A stretch of DNA of 64,000 nucleotides, taken from assembly GCA_021234155.1 (NCBI GenBank), contig JAJEKV010000017.1, positions 20,218,501-20,282,500 of the forward strand, read 5' to 3'. Of this stretch, positions 22,252-33,857 are shown in pieces. The first letter of the stretch is position 1. Every line of letters begins with the position of its first letter. The stretch is from Isoetes taiwanensis. Its lineage: Eukaryota; Streptophyta; Lycopodiopsida; Isoetales; Isoetaceae. The notes below the pieces were generated by a model, which did no database searches, was not told the origin of the DNA, and saw nothing but the letters and a program-made list of their open reading frames with translations. The position numbers were made by a program, and so were the translations under genes.

Positions 22252-22515
22252 GAAAGGGTTAGTTATATGTTTATATATGTTGTCTTATGTATTTAATAAG
22301 GTTTCAATGGTTGAATAGTATCAATGGTATATATGGTTACAATGTTCACATATGGTTTAGAATGAGTGTGGTTGTATCCTTTAATATGGTTATATGATTT
22401 TAGTTAATATGGTTGTATGATTTAATATGGTTATATTTAATATGTTTGTATGGTTTTATATGGTTCATATGGTCATATTTGTGGTGTTTGGGGCTATATG
22501 GTTTTAATGTGAGCT
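22252..22515. repeat. TATGGTT-rich AT block, copy 1
   Basis: A degenerate run of TATGGTT and TATATGTTT words just upstream of the first transposase-like ATG at 22,549. It could be an intron or promoter of that gene. The same block occurs at 60,425-60,690. Confidence 0.7.
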
Positions 22516-22548
22516 TTTTCATTCAGTGGAGCATGTGAGATGAGTAAA

Positions 22549-25425
22549 ATGGAGCCAGGGAAGTCCAAAGGAGGCCATTGCCCTAGGCTCCAATGGAGGA
22601 GGATGGGTTGTTTTGTTGCACCCTTGCAACCAGATGGTATTTGCAGAGGGCATAATAACCGCAGCTGATCCATTTGATAGTGTGAATGATGAGAGGCCGG
22701 GAGATGAACATCTTGGAGTTGGCATTGTGAAGCTTCTTATCGGGTTGATACTATCATGTCCTGTGGAAGCTCTAGTGATTGCATTTGTGTGCTCGTGGCT
22801 GCTGGAGTCCCAAGCTCAGCTTGAGATGGCCAATTAGATTTATTACACACAAGAATGGTGATACTCTAGAATGCCCCATCAACTACACACCCCAAGGCCC
22901 ACCCAAGGCCATGTGGAAGATTTGGTGGTCGATGAGCATCCTTTGATCACAAGGAAGAGACGCTTATGTCTTTCATAAAAGGCAGCCAAAGGTGCCCAAG
23001 AGGCCTAGAAGTGACAAATATTTAGAAAGGATGGAAAGTATGGCACCAACCAAAGAAAACCCGAGGCAATTAGGGGACAAGAGTGTTGCAACCTAGATTG
23101 CACGCTGCATTACAATGTGGATGACTCGGCAGATAAGGTCCCAATACATTGACAGCTTTCAAAAAGATAGGATTAATTTCATTTACTCCTTGTGTAGGAA
23201 TTCCATTTATGATGAAAACACAGACTACCGCTATATCAATTGAGGGGAATGAAGGTATGTATGAGAGCATTGAGATGGATTCTTGGGGTGAGCAAGTCTT
23301 CATTTTACGTGACATCGAGCAGGTGTTAGAAAAAGGGCACACTTTGTTCCAACATGGTAATGCACTCACTTTGAAACCTAGAGCAAATACTCTAAAGGCC
23401 ATTGCAGCCTTCGAGAGCTTTGTGAGATACATGTCTCAATCTATGCCCCACAAGTCGGCAGAACGAGCACGGCAGCGTAGTGGTGCAAAAGAGTGTTGCC
23501 ACAACACTATATCCAAAAGGAGTGCCTTAAGGAGGTCAACTCCATCCTAGAAACTACCGGAGGTAGGCCTCTTTCTCAATCACATTTCAAGAAGTTATGG
23601 AGCACTCACTTCTGGACGTGAGTGTCCTACAACACATGCCATTCTCAAAGTGCAACACTTGCATTCAACTCAAGGATACACTTGCATCAACCCGCAATAG
23701 AGAAAGAAAGAATGGCAATTAGGGAGCAATTTGCGATCACCAAAGGGACCAAATATCATGTAGACAGCTTGTATTGGCAAGTGGAGAACATTTTCTCGAG
23801 ATGCAGCCGGACAAATTTTTGTGTATAATTCATGATAAGATGGACCAACACAAGACTTTCTTTGCCAAAGCTAGATCCTTTACCCAAGCGCTTGTCAAAA
23901 CGCTTTTCGTGATGAAAGTAAGTCCATGGGTGTATTAACACATGGTCATGGAACCGAACATATGGTCATTTTGTGCTTGATCTATGGAGAGATGATCCAA
24001 ACTTCCATGTGAGCTCTATTTTCAAGTGCTTGAGAACACTAGAGAAAGGATCGATAGAAGGGAGGAGGTATTCCCTTCAAAGACCCATTTTTGAGGCTTT
24101 GATGGATGATCAACCGCTTTGTTACCAAAGGCGATAAAGAAGCTCACATCCAAGGTGTCTAGTGAATCAAGGAGGACTTGGGATGATTTCCCTTACTTGA
24201 GAAATCATCACCGAGGAGCTATGTGTTCATTTGGACAATCGCTGGAAAGAAAACAAGAATAGATGGATGTTTGGGGCAATGTCATACTTGACAAAAAAGG
24301 GGAGTATTCAAAGTTGTGAAAGTGGGATTCATGATGGTTGGGCATACGCATGATGATATAGATGGATTCTTTTGAACTTTCTCCACCAAGCTCAAGAGAG
24401 AAAACGCGGACCACTCTCCCCGAACTAATGGATGTGTTTGAGAGCTGCATTGACCCCAACCCAATGGCTTTCTTTGATGGATGAGGTTGCGATTGGAAAT
24501 CATTTGTAGAAGGATACTTGCTAGATGGCAAGGACCGCTTGACAGACACACAAAGCCACTTCAATTCAAGTTTTGGGTTAGGGATGGAATACCAATCATG
24601 CAATATAAGTGGAGACCAGGTGACAAGTTGTGGATGCCCTCGCACAAGGTATCGAAGTTGTGGCAAAGGGGTTGCTGGTGAAGTTCTCATTCCTAAAGGG
24701 CGCCTAAAAACCACTACCTCCCTTCAAGACAACCAAAGACTCTAGCCAACCGGGTGAAGGGCATCAAGGATTACATAACGACCGATGATGTTCAAAATGG
24801 AAAGCACACCTCCACTCTTAAGAAAAATCAAATGGACTCCCTAATCAAGCACCGGGAGAAAGTTGTGACATGCTTAGAAACCGAAATGCCATGTGGGAGG
24901 GAGCTAAGAGACGGGTTCTTGCCGAGTCAAGATGGGAGGGTTCTCAAGGTGCAAGCACGTTTAAGAATGCTCACTTGGGTCCCAAGTGGTTTTGGGAAGT
25001 AAGGCCTCAAAGCCAAGTGGTTTGATCTTCCCGAGGGATCCCTTTGAGGACATCAAGGAAGGATACTTTGTGCTAGTAAGGCCCCGGATGATGAGGGGTC
25101 CAATATGGTTAGGGGTGGCACTCTCGATGTGACCACCACTATGCCTCGATGGAGAGGAGTTGCGCCCCGGATTCCAAATTCAATATTGGGAGCCCATTGG
25201 GAGGCACAAGAAGGGCAACTTGAAGGAGCAATACACCGACCACCTGGGAGAAGAAGTGGAGGCCAAATTATGCTGACCCTCAAAGGAGGGAATTGGTGGA
25301 GTGTGTGGTATGGTCATATCCAAGTTCTCACATTGCAAAAAGACAACACACACAAGATCCCAAGAAAGGAGATGGACAAGGCCATGAGCAACCTCCATGC
25401 TATATCATTGTATGAGGGTGCATAA
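22549..25425 (+). pseudogene. Transposase-like gene, copy 1 (frame-shifted as given)
   Basis: Same protein as at 60,727-63,616, spread over several frames here. Recognisable landmarks are ALRWILGVSKSSFY (23,251-23,308 region), FSKCNTCIQLKDTL (near 23,640-23,690) and IIHDKMDQHKTF (near 23,825-23,860). Further on come HGHGTEHMV.. (near 23,940), a PELMDVFESCIDPNPMAF block (near 24,420-24,475), and a C-terminus WYGHIQVLT...IPRKEMDKAMSNLHAISLYEG that ends at 25,425. The C-terminal 320 bp form an open frame. Assignment rests on its place in a TIR-bounded element and on a family resemblance described under copy 2. Confidence 0.65.
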
Positions 25426-25596
25426 TATTGAGAAGTTTGAAAACTTTTTCAACTAGTGGTTTGTAAAATTTATGAGGAAAAACAAAGAACCCAATTCTAT
25501 GTGTGTCATGTGTAATTCTATTCAAGCAATCAATTGTAAATTTCTTTTTATGGTGTGTGAGTCCCATTTTCAACCGAGTCCCAAAATTCAAGATTT

Positions 25597-25621
25597 GTCC
25601 CACTTTAATTAAATAGGACTT
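25597..25621 (-). repeat. Right terminal inverted repeat, copy 1
   Basis: Reverse complement of the left end with one mismatch (AAGTCC instead of AAGTCG at the outer edge). Confidence 0.93.
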
Positions 25622-26535
25622 ATTTACCGTGGGATTGGAGGGGTTATAAAGTGGCGCCGGATTATTGGTGTAACTTTCCCATGAACCATGAAGGTCGTAA
25701 CTCATAACAAGCACCCATCTAAGTTTGATGGATGGAGGAGGTCGGGCACGACGCACCACCCATCCAGCTAGGGAGAGGGTTTGTATAGTAAAATCGGCAA
25801 ATGCAAGAAGCAAGTTGGGGCCGGACCGCCACTCTGAAAGAGAAGTCCAAGGTTGACATGTCGTTGGTGGAAGTAGGATATTCCCGCCAAGATCAAGTCC
25901 ATCAAAGTTATAACGACTAGCAAGGGCAACACCGGTGGTGATGAAGGGCGTGAGCAGAGGAAGAGGAATGACCATGGAAGAGAAGGCAGAGAAGTTACTA
26001 CCGCCCGCCCATGGAGAGAAGGGTTTGATGTTAGGTTCTTGAGGTGAACGGTGGAGACGAAGGAGGAGATTTGGCCGTTGTCGAGGGGAAGGGGGTGGAC
26101 AGAGAAGGTAGAGGGGTCGAGGGATGCAAAGGCGTAGAGGAGATGGGTGTAGAGGCAGAGTTTATGGTAGAGGCAGGGGATGAGTCAGCATACCAATATC
26201 CGAGCTTGACGGGCGTGACGGGGAGCCGGAACAGGCGCCACTGGCAGCCAGCGGCACAGTAGGCAGATCCGGTGCCGCAGAAGCCATACTGGCTGCAACA
26301 ATTTGAAGGAGAAGAGGAACAATTGGCGAAATTAGCCTGGATGCCGCACACTTCCTGATTGCATTGGCTTTGGCAGCCGTCCCCGCAGTACGCCGACGTT
26401 GTGCCGCAGTACCCGTACTGGCTGCAACAATTCCCTGGTGAGCAATATGCAAAACCCTGCCTGACTTCCACAATCTTGCGCTTTGATTTGCCCAATTGTT
26501 CCCAGAATCAGCAGCAGACCCACCAGTGCTGCCAT
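25622..26535 (-). pseudogene. CBM18-CBM18-GH18 chitinase, N-terminal part (broken)
   Basis: The gene starts at the ATG at 26,535 with a signal peptide ([19 protein letters not shown]). Two hevein-type chitin-binding domains follow (first with [19 protein letters not shown], second with [19 protein letters not shown]), then the GH18 start [11 protein letters not shown]. Frame breaks occur after the signal peptide (an extra T in TTTT near 26,446), near 26,156 (one base lost), near 26,012 (extra G) and at the catalytic motif near 25,886. There FDGLDLG replaces the expected D-x-x-D-x-D-x-E, although the GAA of the glutamate survives in another frame. Further on, VMSYDLHGSW and PLYNPSNPTVN are intact up to the transposon at 25,621. 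Hevein domains are usual on GH19 chitinases; on GH18 they are uncommon. Breaks could be true decay or sequencing errors. Confidence 0.88.
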
Positions 26536-27141
26536 TGCAGCGCTCGCACTTTCCTTGCCTTTGTGGTTTTAAACCTCGATTTGCTCTCTTACAGTCAAGA
26601 GTTAACGAAGAATTCTCTTCCCTTGCGTACCCAAATCATATTCCTTTTGTCAATAATCCTCACGCGTTTCATGCCACATGACCCGCTTAGCTTATTACAC
26701 ATAAACAGACTACACAGAAAAGTCGGTATTGACAGAAAAGTCTATTTCCCAACTACCTAAGTATCGCAACTTCCTGTGTTATCCAAGCTTCCACCTGTGT
26801 TATCCAAGCTTCCAGGTACTTGATTAGCTTTTTCTTTGCAGACAGTTGATTACTATTGATTTTGTTGATTTTGTGCTGCTGTGTCACATAGATCATCCTA
26901 TTGGTGAATCTGTTTTGCCTTGCAATCAGCTTCTGCATAAATGTGATGATATCCAAATCTATAGCTCTCGTTCTGATCTCTGGAACTCCCTGCAGGCAGT
27001 TCTTCAAATGGGGCTCTTGCAATTTGTGTCTCTGTAACTTTGAAGTCAAGATTAAGACATTTTCGTTATATTACCCACATGATTGTGCCTGCCAGAACCT
27101 TGAGTTACAGAGCCATTCGTTGGTTGCAGATAATGTACTAG
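26536..27141. other. Upstream region of the chitinase gene; no gene seen
   Basis: The promoter of the minus-strand chitinase should lie here. An imperfect 19-bp duplication (TGTTATCCAAGCTTCCA twice) occurs near 26,777-26,815. No other coding sequence is supported. Confidence 0.45.
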
Positions 27142-27271
27142 GTAATTCCCATCACGAGGGCCATTACGCCTTGTAAAGGCCTGGCGGCTCCGCCAAACGA
27201 GGCGGGGCACGAGTTTGGCGGAGCCGCCAGGCCTTTACTTACAGGTGTAATGCCCAAGTGGTGGGAATTAC
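27142..27271. mobile_element. Foldback hairpin / MITE-like element (130 bp)
   Basis: The inner arms 27,173-27,198 and 27,213-27,238 are perfect 26-bp reverse complements around a 14-nt loop. The outer arms (GTAATTCCCATCAC.. at 27,142 and ..GTGGGAATTAC ending 27,271) continue the pairing imperfectly. The whole 130 bp can fold into one long GC-rich hairpin. No clear target duplication was found. Confidence 0.8.
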
Positions 27272-30200
27272 AGGACATAATAACCGTTTGCTAAAATTAC
27301 GTCCAGTAATACGTTGCCACGTGGCGACTAAATTCCCTCTAAGCGGCTATGGCGGAGAAGCTATGGCAAACGAAAGGGAAGCTATGGCAGACTCGAGCTA
27401 TGGAGGAGAAGCTATGGGAGACTGGAGGGTAAGATGTTTATTCAATCTAACAAGATGAATGCTTCAGCTAACAAAACCCTCTTGTTTGCTTGAAACGTCT
27501 TGCGATTGAACTGCAAAAACGGCAAGATTTTAGTTTAAAAGACCAAACGACATAGAAGAAAATTATAACAAAGGATAAAAAAGAGGCGTACCATTGCAGC
27601 TTGCCTCCAGATCAGAGATGGCGAAAGGCATTCCCAAAGTTTCTCCAGATCAGATGCCTCCAGATCAGAGATGGCCAAAGTTTCTTGTTCGTTTTCAAAA
27701 TATTTGATAAAGGAGCGACTGTGGCATTCCCATAGATGAATCCTTTTTCGGTCAGATTATTTTAAGAAGAAAAAAGCTATGTTCCTTTCACCAGAATCAA
27801 TAACAAATAAGCAGAGCAATTACCGGTTTAAAGCTTCAAAACGTCCCCTCTTCTTCTTTGATTTGGTTTAAAAACGTCCATCTCTTCTTCTTTAAAGCTT
27901 CAAAAACGTCCATCTCTTCTTCTGTTGAAGCAATTTAGAAATTGCAAAGTCTGGTGCAAAGCACAACAAAGAAATCCAAAAAAAATGTAGAAAGAAACAG
28001 AGCAACCGATCATGCGCCAGCTCAAGAAAACAACGGAGAAATATTTACGCCGTATAAAACTAAGGAAAAAACCCAGTAATTTTAAGCAAACGGTTATTAC
28101 GTGAGATTTTATGCAGGTACTTGTTAGGGTAATTACACACCCACCGTTATGTTAAAATAAAAATTGAAATTTTAAGATAACGCGTTCACACTCGTTCCGT
28201 TAACCATTTTCGTTAAAAATTGGGGGGGTTAACTTTTAACCCCCTCGGTTATGATAAACTTTTATTTAACCACGATTCACACCTATTTTTGATAGGTTAA
28301 AACGTAATAGTTTGTTAAAAGTTTAACAAGTGTAGTTGAAAGTTTATACCCAGGTCAGGAGCACGGTTAGCGCTGTTAGCAACAATGACGACGACGACGT
28401 AGCTGGTCCGGCCATCTACCATTCTGCCATTCTTCCATTCTGCCATTCTTCTCTTTTATCTTATGTTCCGTCTCCAGGTATGTTCTGAATGCTTTTCTTT
28501 GCATTTTATCCATTGCATTCAATCAGACATGATACTACAAATATAGCAACAGCACTGACAGTTCCTGCTATTTTCCCCACATCACTACGTTGCCCTTTGA
28601 GAAATTCCCAAGTTACATTCATGGTGGCACCGTCTCTTACATTTCAAAAGCCTTCCAGATTGAATTGGTAGCAGACAAAATATTGTTAGCACATGGTTTA
28701 TGATAATCCATACCTTTGTATTGTATAGTGTTGAATTCTTCATTATCTTTATGAGGCCAATAAATTTCTTGAGGCTCCTCTGCATCCCTGCTTTCACAAT
28801 TAGATTCAGTGGAAGCCCTATTTACTATGCATGTGCTGTGATAGGGTTCCACCTTCCAGAATCACAAGAATCACAAGAAGAAAGACACAACTTTTGGTTA
28901 GCCCCTTCATTGTACTCAATGAAGTGCTTGTTTGCACATCTCCAATCCTCTGCCTAGTTTGCTCCTCCGAAAAGTGCTTCACCTAACACAACAACCTAAA
29001 AAGGAGGATGGTTGCAATGTTCAGTTGCCTAGCGTAATCCTCAAAAAAAATAATATAAAAGAAAAGATAAAGTTTCATTCGGTTTAAATCAGATGCACAA
29101 TTTTTAAGGCACGCCAAGATGTGGATTTGCCTTGGTGATTGAACATGCATCTAACGTTTTAGCGTAGCGGGTGGAACCAAAATACATGGTAGTACAAGTA
29201 AACAGAGGCGTGACCTTTGAATCGACTCGACCTCGAGTTGGACATCCCCCGCTAGAGATGCGATGAAGTACCCTTGAAAGCCTTAGGGGGTACATGTAGG
29301 GTTAACACCGAATGGTTTGGTTTCACGAATTGGCATAATCTAAATAGAATAACATAGGGTTTTGGATTGTAATAATAGATCCCACTCGTAAACAAAGGGT
29401 ATGGCCATTGATCGCCTAGTGGATGGACCCAAAGATTATCTTTGGTGCGCCCTAACAATTATAGTGAGAATGGATAGGATTTGGAATACATGGTGCAAGA
29501 ATAAACAAGGGCATTGCTTTTGAATATTGGTCATAATAAAGGAACCATATAATGAAAGAACTTGACCTAGCATTTTGAATAGACATCTCTGGCTAGGGAT
29601 GCAACTGGAATATGTTTTTAGAACTCTAGATTGCCTTAAGGATTTTTCTTGAATTAATATCAGGTCTACATTGATTGTTTAAAAGCACAGGTTAAGGGCT
29701 GTTGTAATAAGAGCTAAGGGTCTACCTTGAATTGTTACTTTTAAGTGTCCACATACTGCCCTGCTCCAGACTTCACCGAAATATAAAGACTTCATATAAA
29801 TATATATGAAGGTTTTGAGCGATATTAGCCGGCATTCCGTGGGCCGGAATACTTGGCAATGTATTGATTGTAGTATTCATTTGTAGGGCATGTCTGCTAG
29901 CCATTCAAAACCAGCCATTCAAAACCATGCTTTTATGGATATCTGGCAGGAAGTAAATCCATGAGCCACAGGCTCTTGAATTCATGCCACTATTTTGACT
30001 TCTCACTATTGCTCTATATTGCGAGCCTGATCTAGTCTATAAAGCATAATTGCTAATATTGCAAAGGTCTTATATTAGCTCTGGTTCAAGGCTCTAAGTT
30101 ATGGCAAGGCAATGGTCTTCAACAAATAGATATCTCAAGCTTAATGATTAACATATTCTGATCACAAGACTATACATAATATTGAAGGGCAGTTGACTAG

Positions 30201-31639
30201 TATCATGTTCAATGGTGCACTTATGCTAAAACCATAAAAGTTTTTGGCAAGCTTAAGTGCACAAGTTCTGCTCATCGATCTACCTACAGTTTAGACCAAT
30301 CCACATCTTCTACAAGATCATCATACCACTGGAAGAAATTTGCATTAAAATGCTCGCAAGAATCGAATCGAGACTTTTTTTGCCGCAAAATGAATCTGAT
30401 GAACCATATGTGCAATCCCCGCAATTGTTCTTGTAATGCACAAGAAGCACCATGTCGTTTTCATGTCGATGACCACGTTGTTCATGTTTTTTTCGAGCAT
30501 TTTTAACATTTAAACAAGGATCGGGATGGACCACCATGATGAAAAGACCGGTGTTCTTCTATTAAATCAAGTTCTTCTCCACAACTTGGCAAATCGATTC
30601 ATTGTTTTGCACCAAGGCATTCTCTTATTTGCTAAAGTGTCCAGATTTCGAACATAAGCTCGATTTCTAACATAAGCTCGATTTCTAATGTGAGCTTTTG
30701 ATTTTATGACGAAAAACCGGGTGTGAATGCATTTTTAACCAATTATATTATGTTATTATATAACATAACCGAATAGGTGTGCATGCATCTTAATGGATTC
30801 TCAATTATATTAAAAATTAGCATAACAATTCCAACAGATTCGGATCTTAAATGTAATCCGTTAGATTAATATTAAGATAACCAACGGTGCGTAAGAGACA
30901 TTATGTTAACCTTCGTTTAAGATAATAAAGTGGGGTTAAATTCTATTTTTTAAGATAACATAACCAATGGTGTGAAAGTGCCCTTAGAAGGTAAAAGCCT
31001 GAGAAACCATTGATTCAGGATTTTATACTTCCTTCTATAAGGTGTCAAAAATGTGGAATGGGCGAGTGGTGTAACATAAGGTTTACAATGGTTGACACAT
31101 GGTATTCTCGGGTATTCAGATGATCAGATTTTGCCCGATGCTTGGCCTCGTGGTTTGGTTCTCGATTTTTTTTTTTTTTTAGCAAGGGCCAAAGGGGACC
31201 AGGCTTGCGAACTATGGAGATGGAGCTGGGAGCGGACATCCAGGTGTCGGAATTGAAGCACCACGTTGGCGGTGAGGAGGAGGATTCGGCATGGCACGGT
31301 TTCTTTGGCCTTCTGTTAGAGGTAAGGCAGAGCAGAGTCTTAGGAGTTTTTGAAGGAATTTGTGGCATTGAGGGAACTTAGATACTGTGTTTGAATCTCG
31401 TTTTTGTCATCTTTGTTGGAGCTGCAGAAGGTTTCCACAATTCAAAGGTAAGATGTTAAAGAGGCAATGGATGTTCCATGTATTCAGATTCTGAATTTTG
31501 CTTTGTGGAGTCAATCAGAAAAGTCCATCCCTAGAATACTATAATACCTGGAGCAAAACCCGTGGTAGCCTCAACCCTTGCTTGTACAACCATAAAGACA
31601 CACGAGTATCCAGGTTGCCCAACAACTTCGACAACAACT
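27272..31639. other. Gene-poor DNA with short local repeats
   Basis: It contains a short run of GGAGAAGCTATGG-type repeats at 27,345-27,420. It also has repeated CCAGATCAGAGATGGC near 27,607-27,680, three ACGTCCATCTCTTCTTCT-like units at 27,840-27,920, and a GGGGGTTAAC..TTAACCCCC hairpin at about 28,226-28,247. AT-rich MITE-like sequence with a TTATGTTATTATATAACATAA-like palindrome lies near 30,748. A GC-rich stretch at 31,219-31,321 ending CTGTTAGAG/GTAAGG could be a first exon, but nothing supports it beyond composition. Confidence 0.4.
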
Positions 31640-31814
31640 GTTTTTTTTTTTTTTTTTTTTTTTTGAAGGACGTGAAACTTTATTAATCATCAGAAACGAG
31701 CAACAGAGATGGGGGACTGAAAACCCAGTGGAGGAATTGTCCACAGAGCAAAACCACCCGCCACCTTACAGCACACAACATGCAAATGAGTTACATATAA
31801 GTGTTAATCTGGAG

Positions 31815-32321
31815 TTAGTGTACCCAAAAACGATTCTTCACTTCATCCTTTACGGAGGAAGATATATATGCTTTGACGATGCGTTGCTTAGCTTCAATAA
31901 GCACTTGAGTATCAGGGGCTCTATGGCCCTTGAAAATAAAGAGGTTTCTTCTTTTCCACGTTGACCAAATGATCCATGCTGAAGCTAAGTGAAATGCCCT
32001 CTTTGCCATATTGTCCCAAGAACTTGGGTACACTGCCAATAAGACTTGTTGACTATTCAAACTGCAATAAAAAAGACTCTAAAGCCACAACCAAGCCGGT
32101 CTAGCATGTTGGCATAAGAAGAAACAATGCTCGATTGTCTCATCCCTCTGAGCGCATAAAGGGCATGTGCTAGGCACCTGAGGACGAAATTTGTGGACCA
32201 AAACATTGACACGCACACATCTATGGATGATCTGCCACCACAAAACTGACAACTTTGGATGAAGTAACTTGTCCCAAACCCAGTTCCAAACTACTTTCTG
32301 TTGATTCACTGGTACCACCAA
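31815..32321 (-). pseudogene. L1 ORF2 C-terminus with zf-RVT zinc knuckle
   Basis: The first piece (32,079-32,321) reads WDKLLHPKLSVLWWQIIHRC followed by CPLCAQRDETIEHCFFLC, the Cys-Cys-His-Cys zf-RVT signature found after the reverse transcriptase of plant L1 elements. After a frame change at about 32,060-32,079 the terminal segment (AWIIWSTWKRRNLFIFKG) follows, also typical. Confidence 0.85.
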
Positions 32322-32392
32322 AGGCCATTTTTGTGAGGGGCAACACCTCCGGCCAAGTAAGAAGGATTTTATACATAGAATTCATTAAATGC

Positions 32393-33785
32393 TCAAATTT
32401 TAACATTCTCATGAACCACCCAGAGATGGGAAGCGACTACTTGTGGTATAGGAGGAAGAATGGCAATGACTGTCTGCCAAATTGTTCGATCCCATCTTAA
32501 AAGAAGGAACTTTGTCCGGAATTCTTCCCATGTCAGCAATCGTGTTTCATCGCACCATGCGAGAAATTGTAAGCACACCGCTAGTTTCCGCCCGTTGTGT
32601 CGGGGATGAACCGATGCTACCAAAGGCGCATCTGTTTGGTTACCGCCCAAAGGGATCCACCAACAACTAGCTCCAGTAAAACTTCTTGCCATAGGGTGGA
32701 GATGGAAAAGTGTACGCACAATATTCCAAGCATCAAGCAACCCTCTGAGGAAAGGAGACGCATTAGGATAAGCTGACAACGGATAGAAAAGAGCCCAGGG
32801 AAGCAGTGCCTTGATAGAAGGAGAGCCAAAGGAGACACAAAGCTGCAATGATTGGGACAGAAGTCTTGAGCCAGGAGACACATCAACATTATTCAAGATC
32901 CTCCAGATGAACTTGGAAATTAATACTTTGCTCTGTAGGAGAAAGTCGATCATCCCAAGTCCCCCACAGTGCTTTGGTAAGATGCACTTCTCCCAACTGA
33001 CCTTGACATCAGCCCCTTCTTCTGTGCCACCCCAAATGAAATTCCGAACAATTCTGATGATGAGCTGCATCTTTGCCTGTGGTGCCAGTATAATTGAAGC
33101 CATATAGACATGTGTGCCACTCAACACTGATTTGGCTACAGTAATTCCACCAGAACAAGTGCTTTTCCAAGCCCTTAACAACAGTATCCCACGCATCTCC
33201 AGCTGAAATATGAATCCCCACAAGAATACTAAGAAGCTTGGTTGCTTTGCCATGAGGAAGGACCTTCCATGGAAATGCAGTAACACTCGGTGGAACTGGA
33301 GTATCCTGCGTCCACAATGCAGTACACTTCTGCCATCCAACAAAGATACCAGATGCTAAGGAAAAGGAATTTAATATTGAGATGGCATTCTGCAGATTTT
33401 GCTCATCAGCCTTTAGGAAAAGAAAAGTATCATCCGCGTACTGATTACAAATCTCATGCGACCCATTATGCATGGGGAGTCCATGCAAGATGCCATCTTG
33501 TGCAGCAAGTGAGAAAATTTGAGAGAGGACCTCTGCTACAATTGTGAAGAGCAATGGTGCCAATGGGCAACCTTGACGAATGCCACGACCAACCGGAAAG
33601 AATGCTGAAGGCTCTCCTTGAAAAAGAACAGCAGAATGAGCAGAATAGTGGACTCTCATTACATCAGCAGTGAAGTGTGCACCAAAGCCAAGATGCAAGA
33701 GACACTTTTCCAAGAAAGTCCAATCAACACTGTCATAGGCTTTTGCAAAATCCAACTTCAAGTAAACAATCTCATGAGCCTGCAA
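32393..33785 (-). pseudogene. L1 ORF2 reverse transcriptase core and thumb
   Basis: Two overlapping frames cover the region. The upstream frame (33,009-33,785) has the catalytic Asp in YLKLDFAKAYDSVDW, the GIRQGCPLAPLLFTIVAE motif and the CNQYADDTFLFL box, so both halves of the active site are visible. The downstream frame (32,393-33,343) carries ITVAKSVLSGTHVYMAS, NFIWGG and the HCGGLGMIDF motif of the thumb and connection region. A frameshift near 33,130-33,200 separates them. Confidence 0.9.
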
Positions 33786-33857
33786 TCTTGCCCAATAAAT
33801 ACCCTCATAGGCTGCCGCTACATTATTTAAAATACATCGTCGCGGAAGGAAACCTGA

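Larger units (their letters stand above)
13303..25621 (+). mobile_element. 12,319-bp DNA transposon, copy 1, inserted in the chitinase exon
   Basis: It is bounded by 25-bp inverted repeats (13,303-13,327 and 25,597-25,621, one mismatch) and 4-bp duplications. A second copy at 51,492-63,811 has the same ends, gene order and orientation. Contents from left to right: a palindrome-rich left region; a minus-strand FCP1-like phosphatase domain and upstream unrecognised coding region (18,853 to about 14,531); a palindrome array; a repeat-rich centre; an AT-rich block; and a plus-strand transposase-like gene (22,549-25,425). As given, all coding regions are broken by small indels. The superfamily is unassigned: 4-bp duplications occur in several groups (for example Sola, Ginger and some CMC elements), and I see no decisive motif. 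Confidence 0.92.

Noticed and set aside
23251-23308. Integrase or bacterial recombinase reading of the SKSSFY segment
   Set aside because: The whole element has TIRs and duplications of a DNA transposon and lacks tyrosine or serine recombinase motifs.
13311-25617. Mutator-like element with 10-bp duplication TTTAATTAAA and 7-bp ends GTGGGAC
   Set aside because: Copy 2 shows that TTTAATTAAA is inside the inverted repeat, which extends to AAGTCG. True duplications are 4 bp (ATTT, CCTT), and the chitinase frame agrees.
30310-30537. Minus-strand ORF with a Cys-containing segment (NCGDCTYGS)
   Set aside because: Tempting as an exon, but no family is recognised and there are no supporting splice signals.
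31219-31321. Possible GC-rich first exon ending CTGTTAGAG/GTAAGG
   Set aside because: Composition and a donor-like site only; no second exon or homology.
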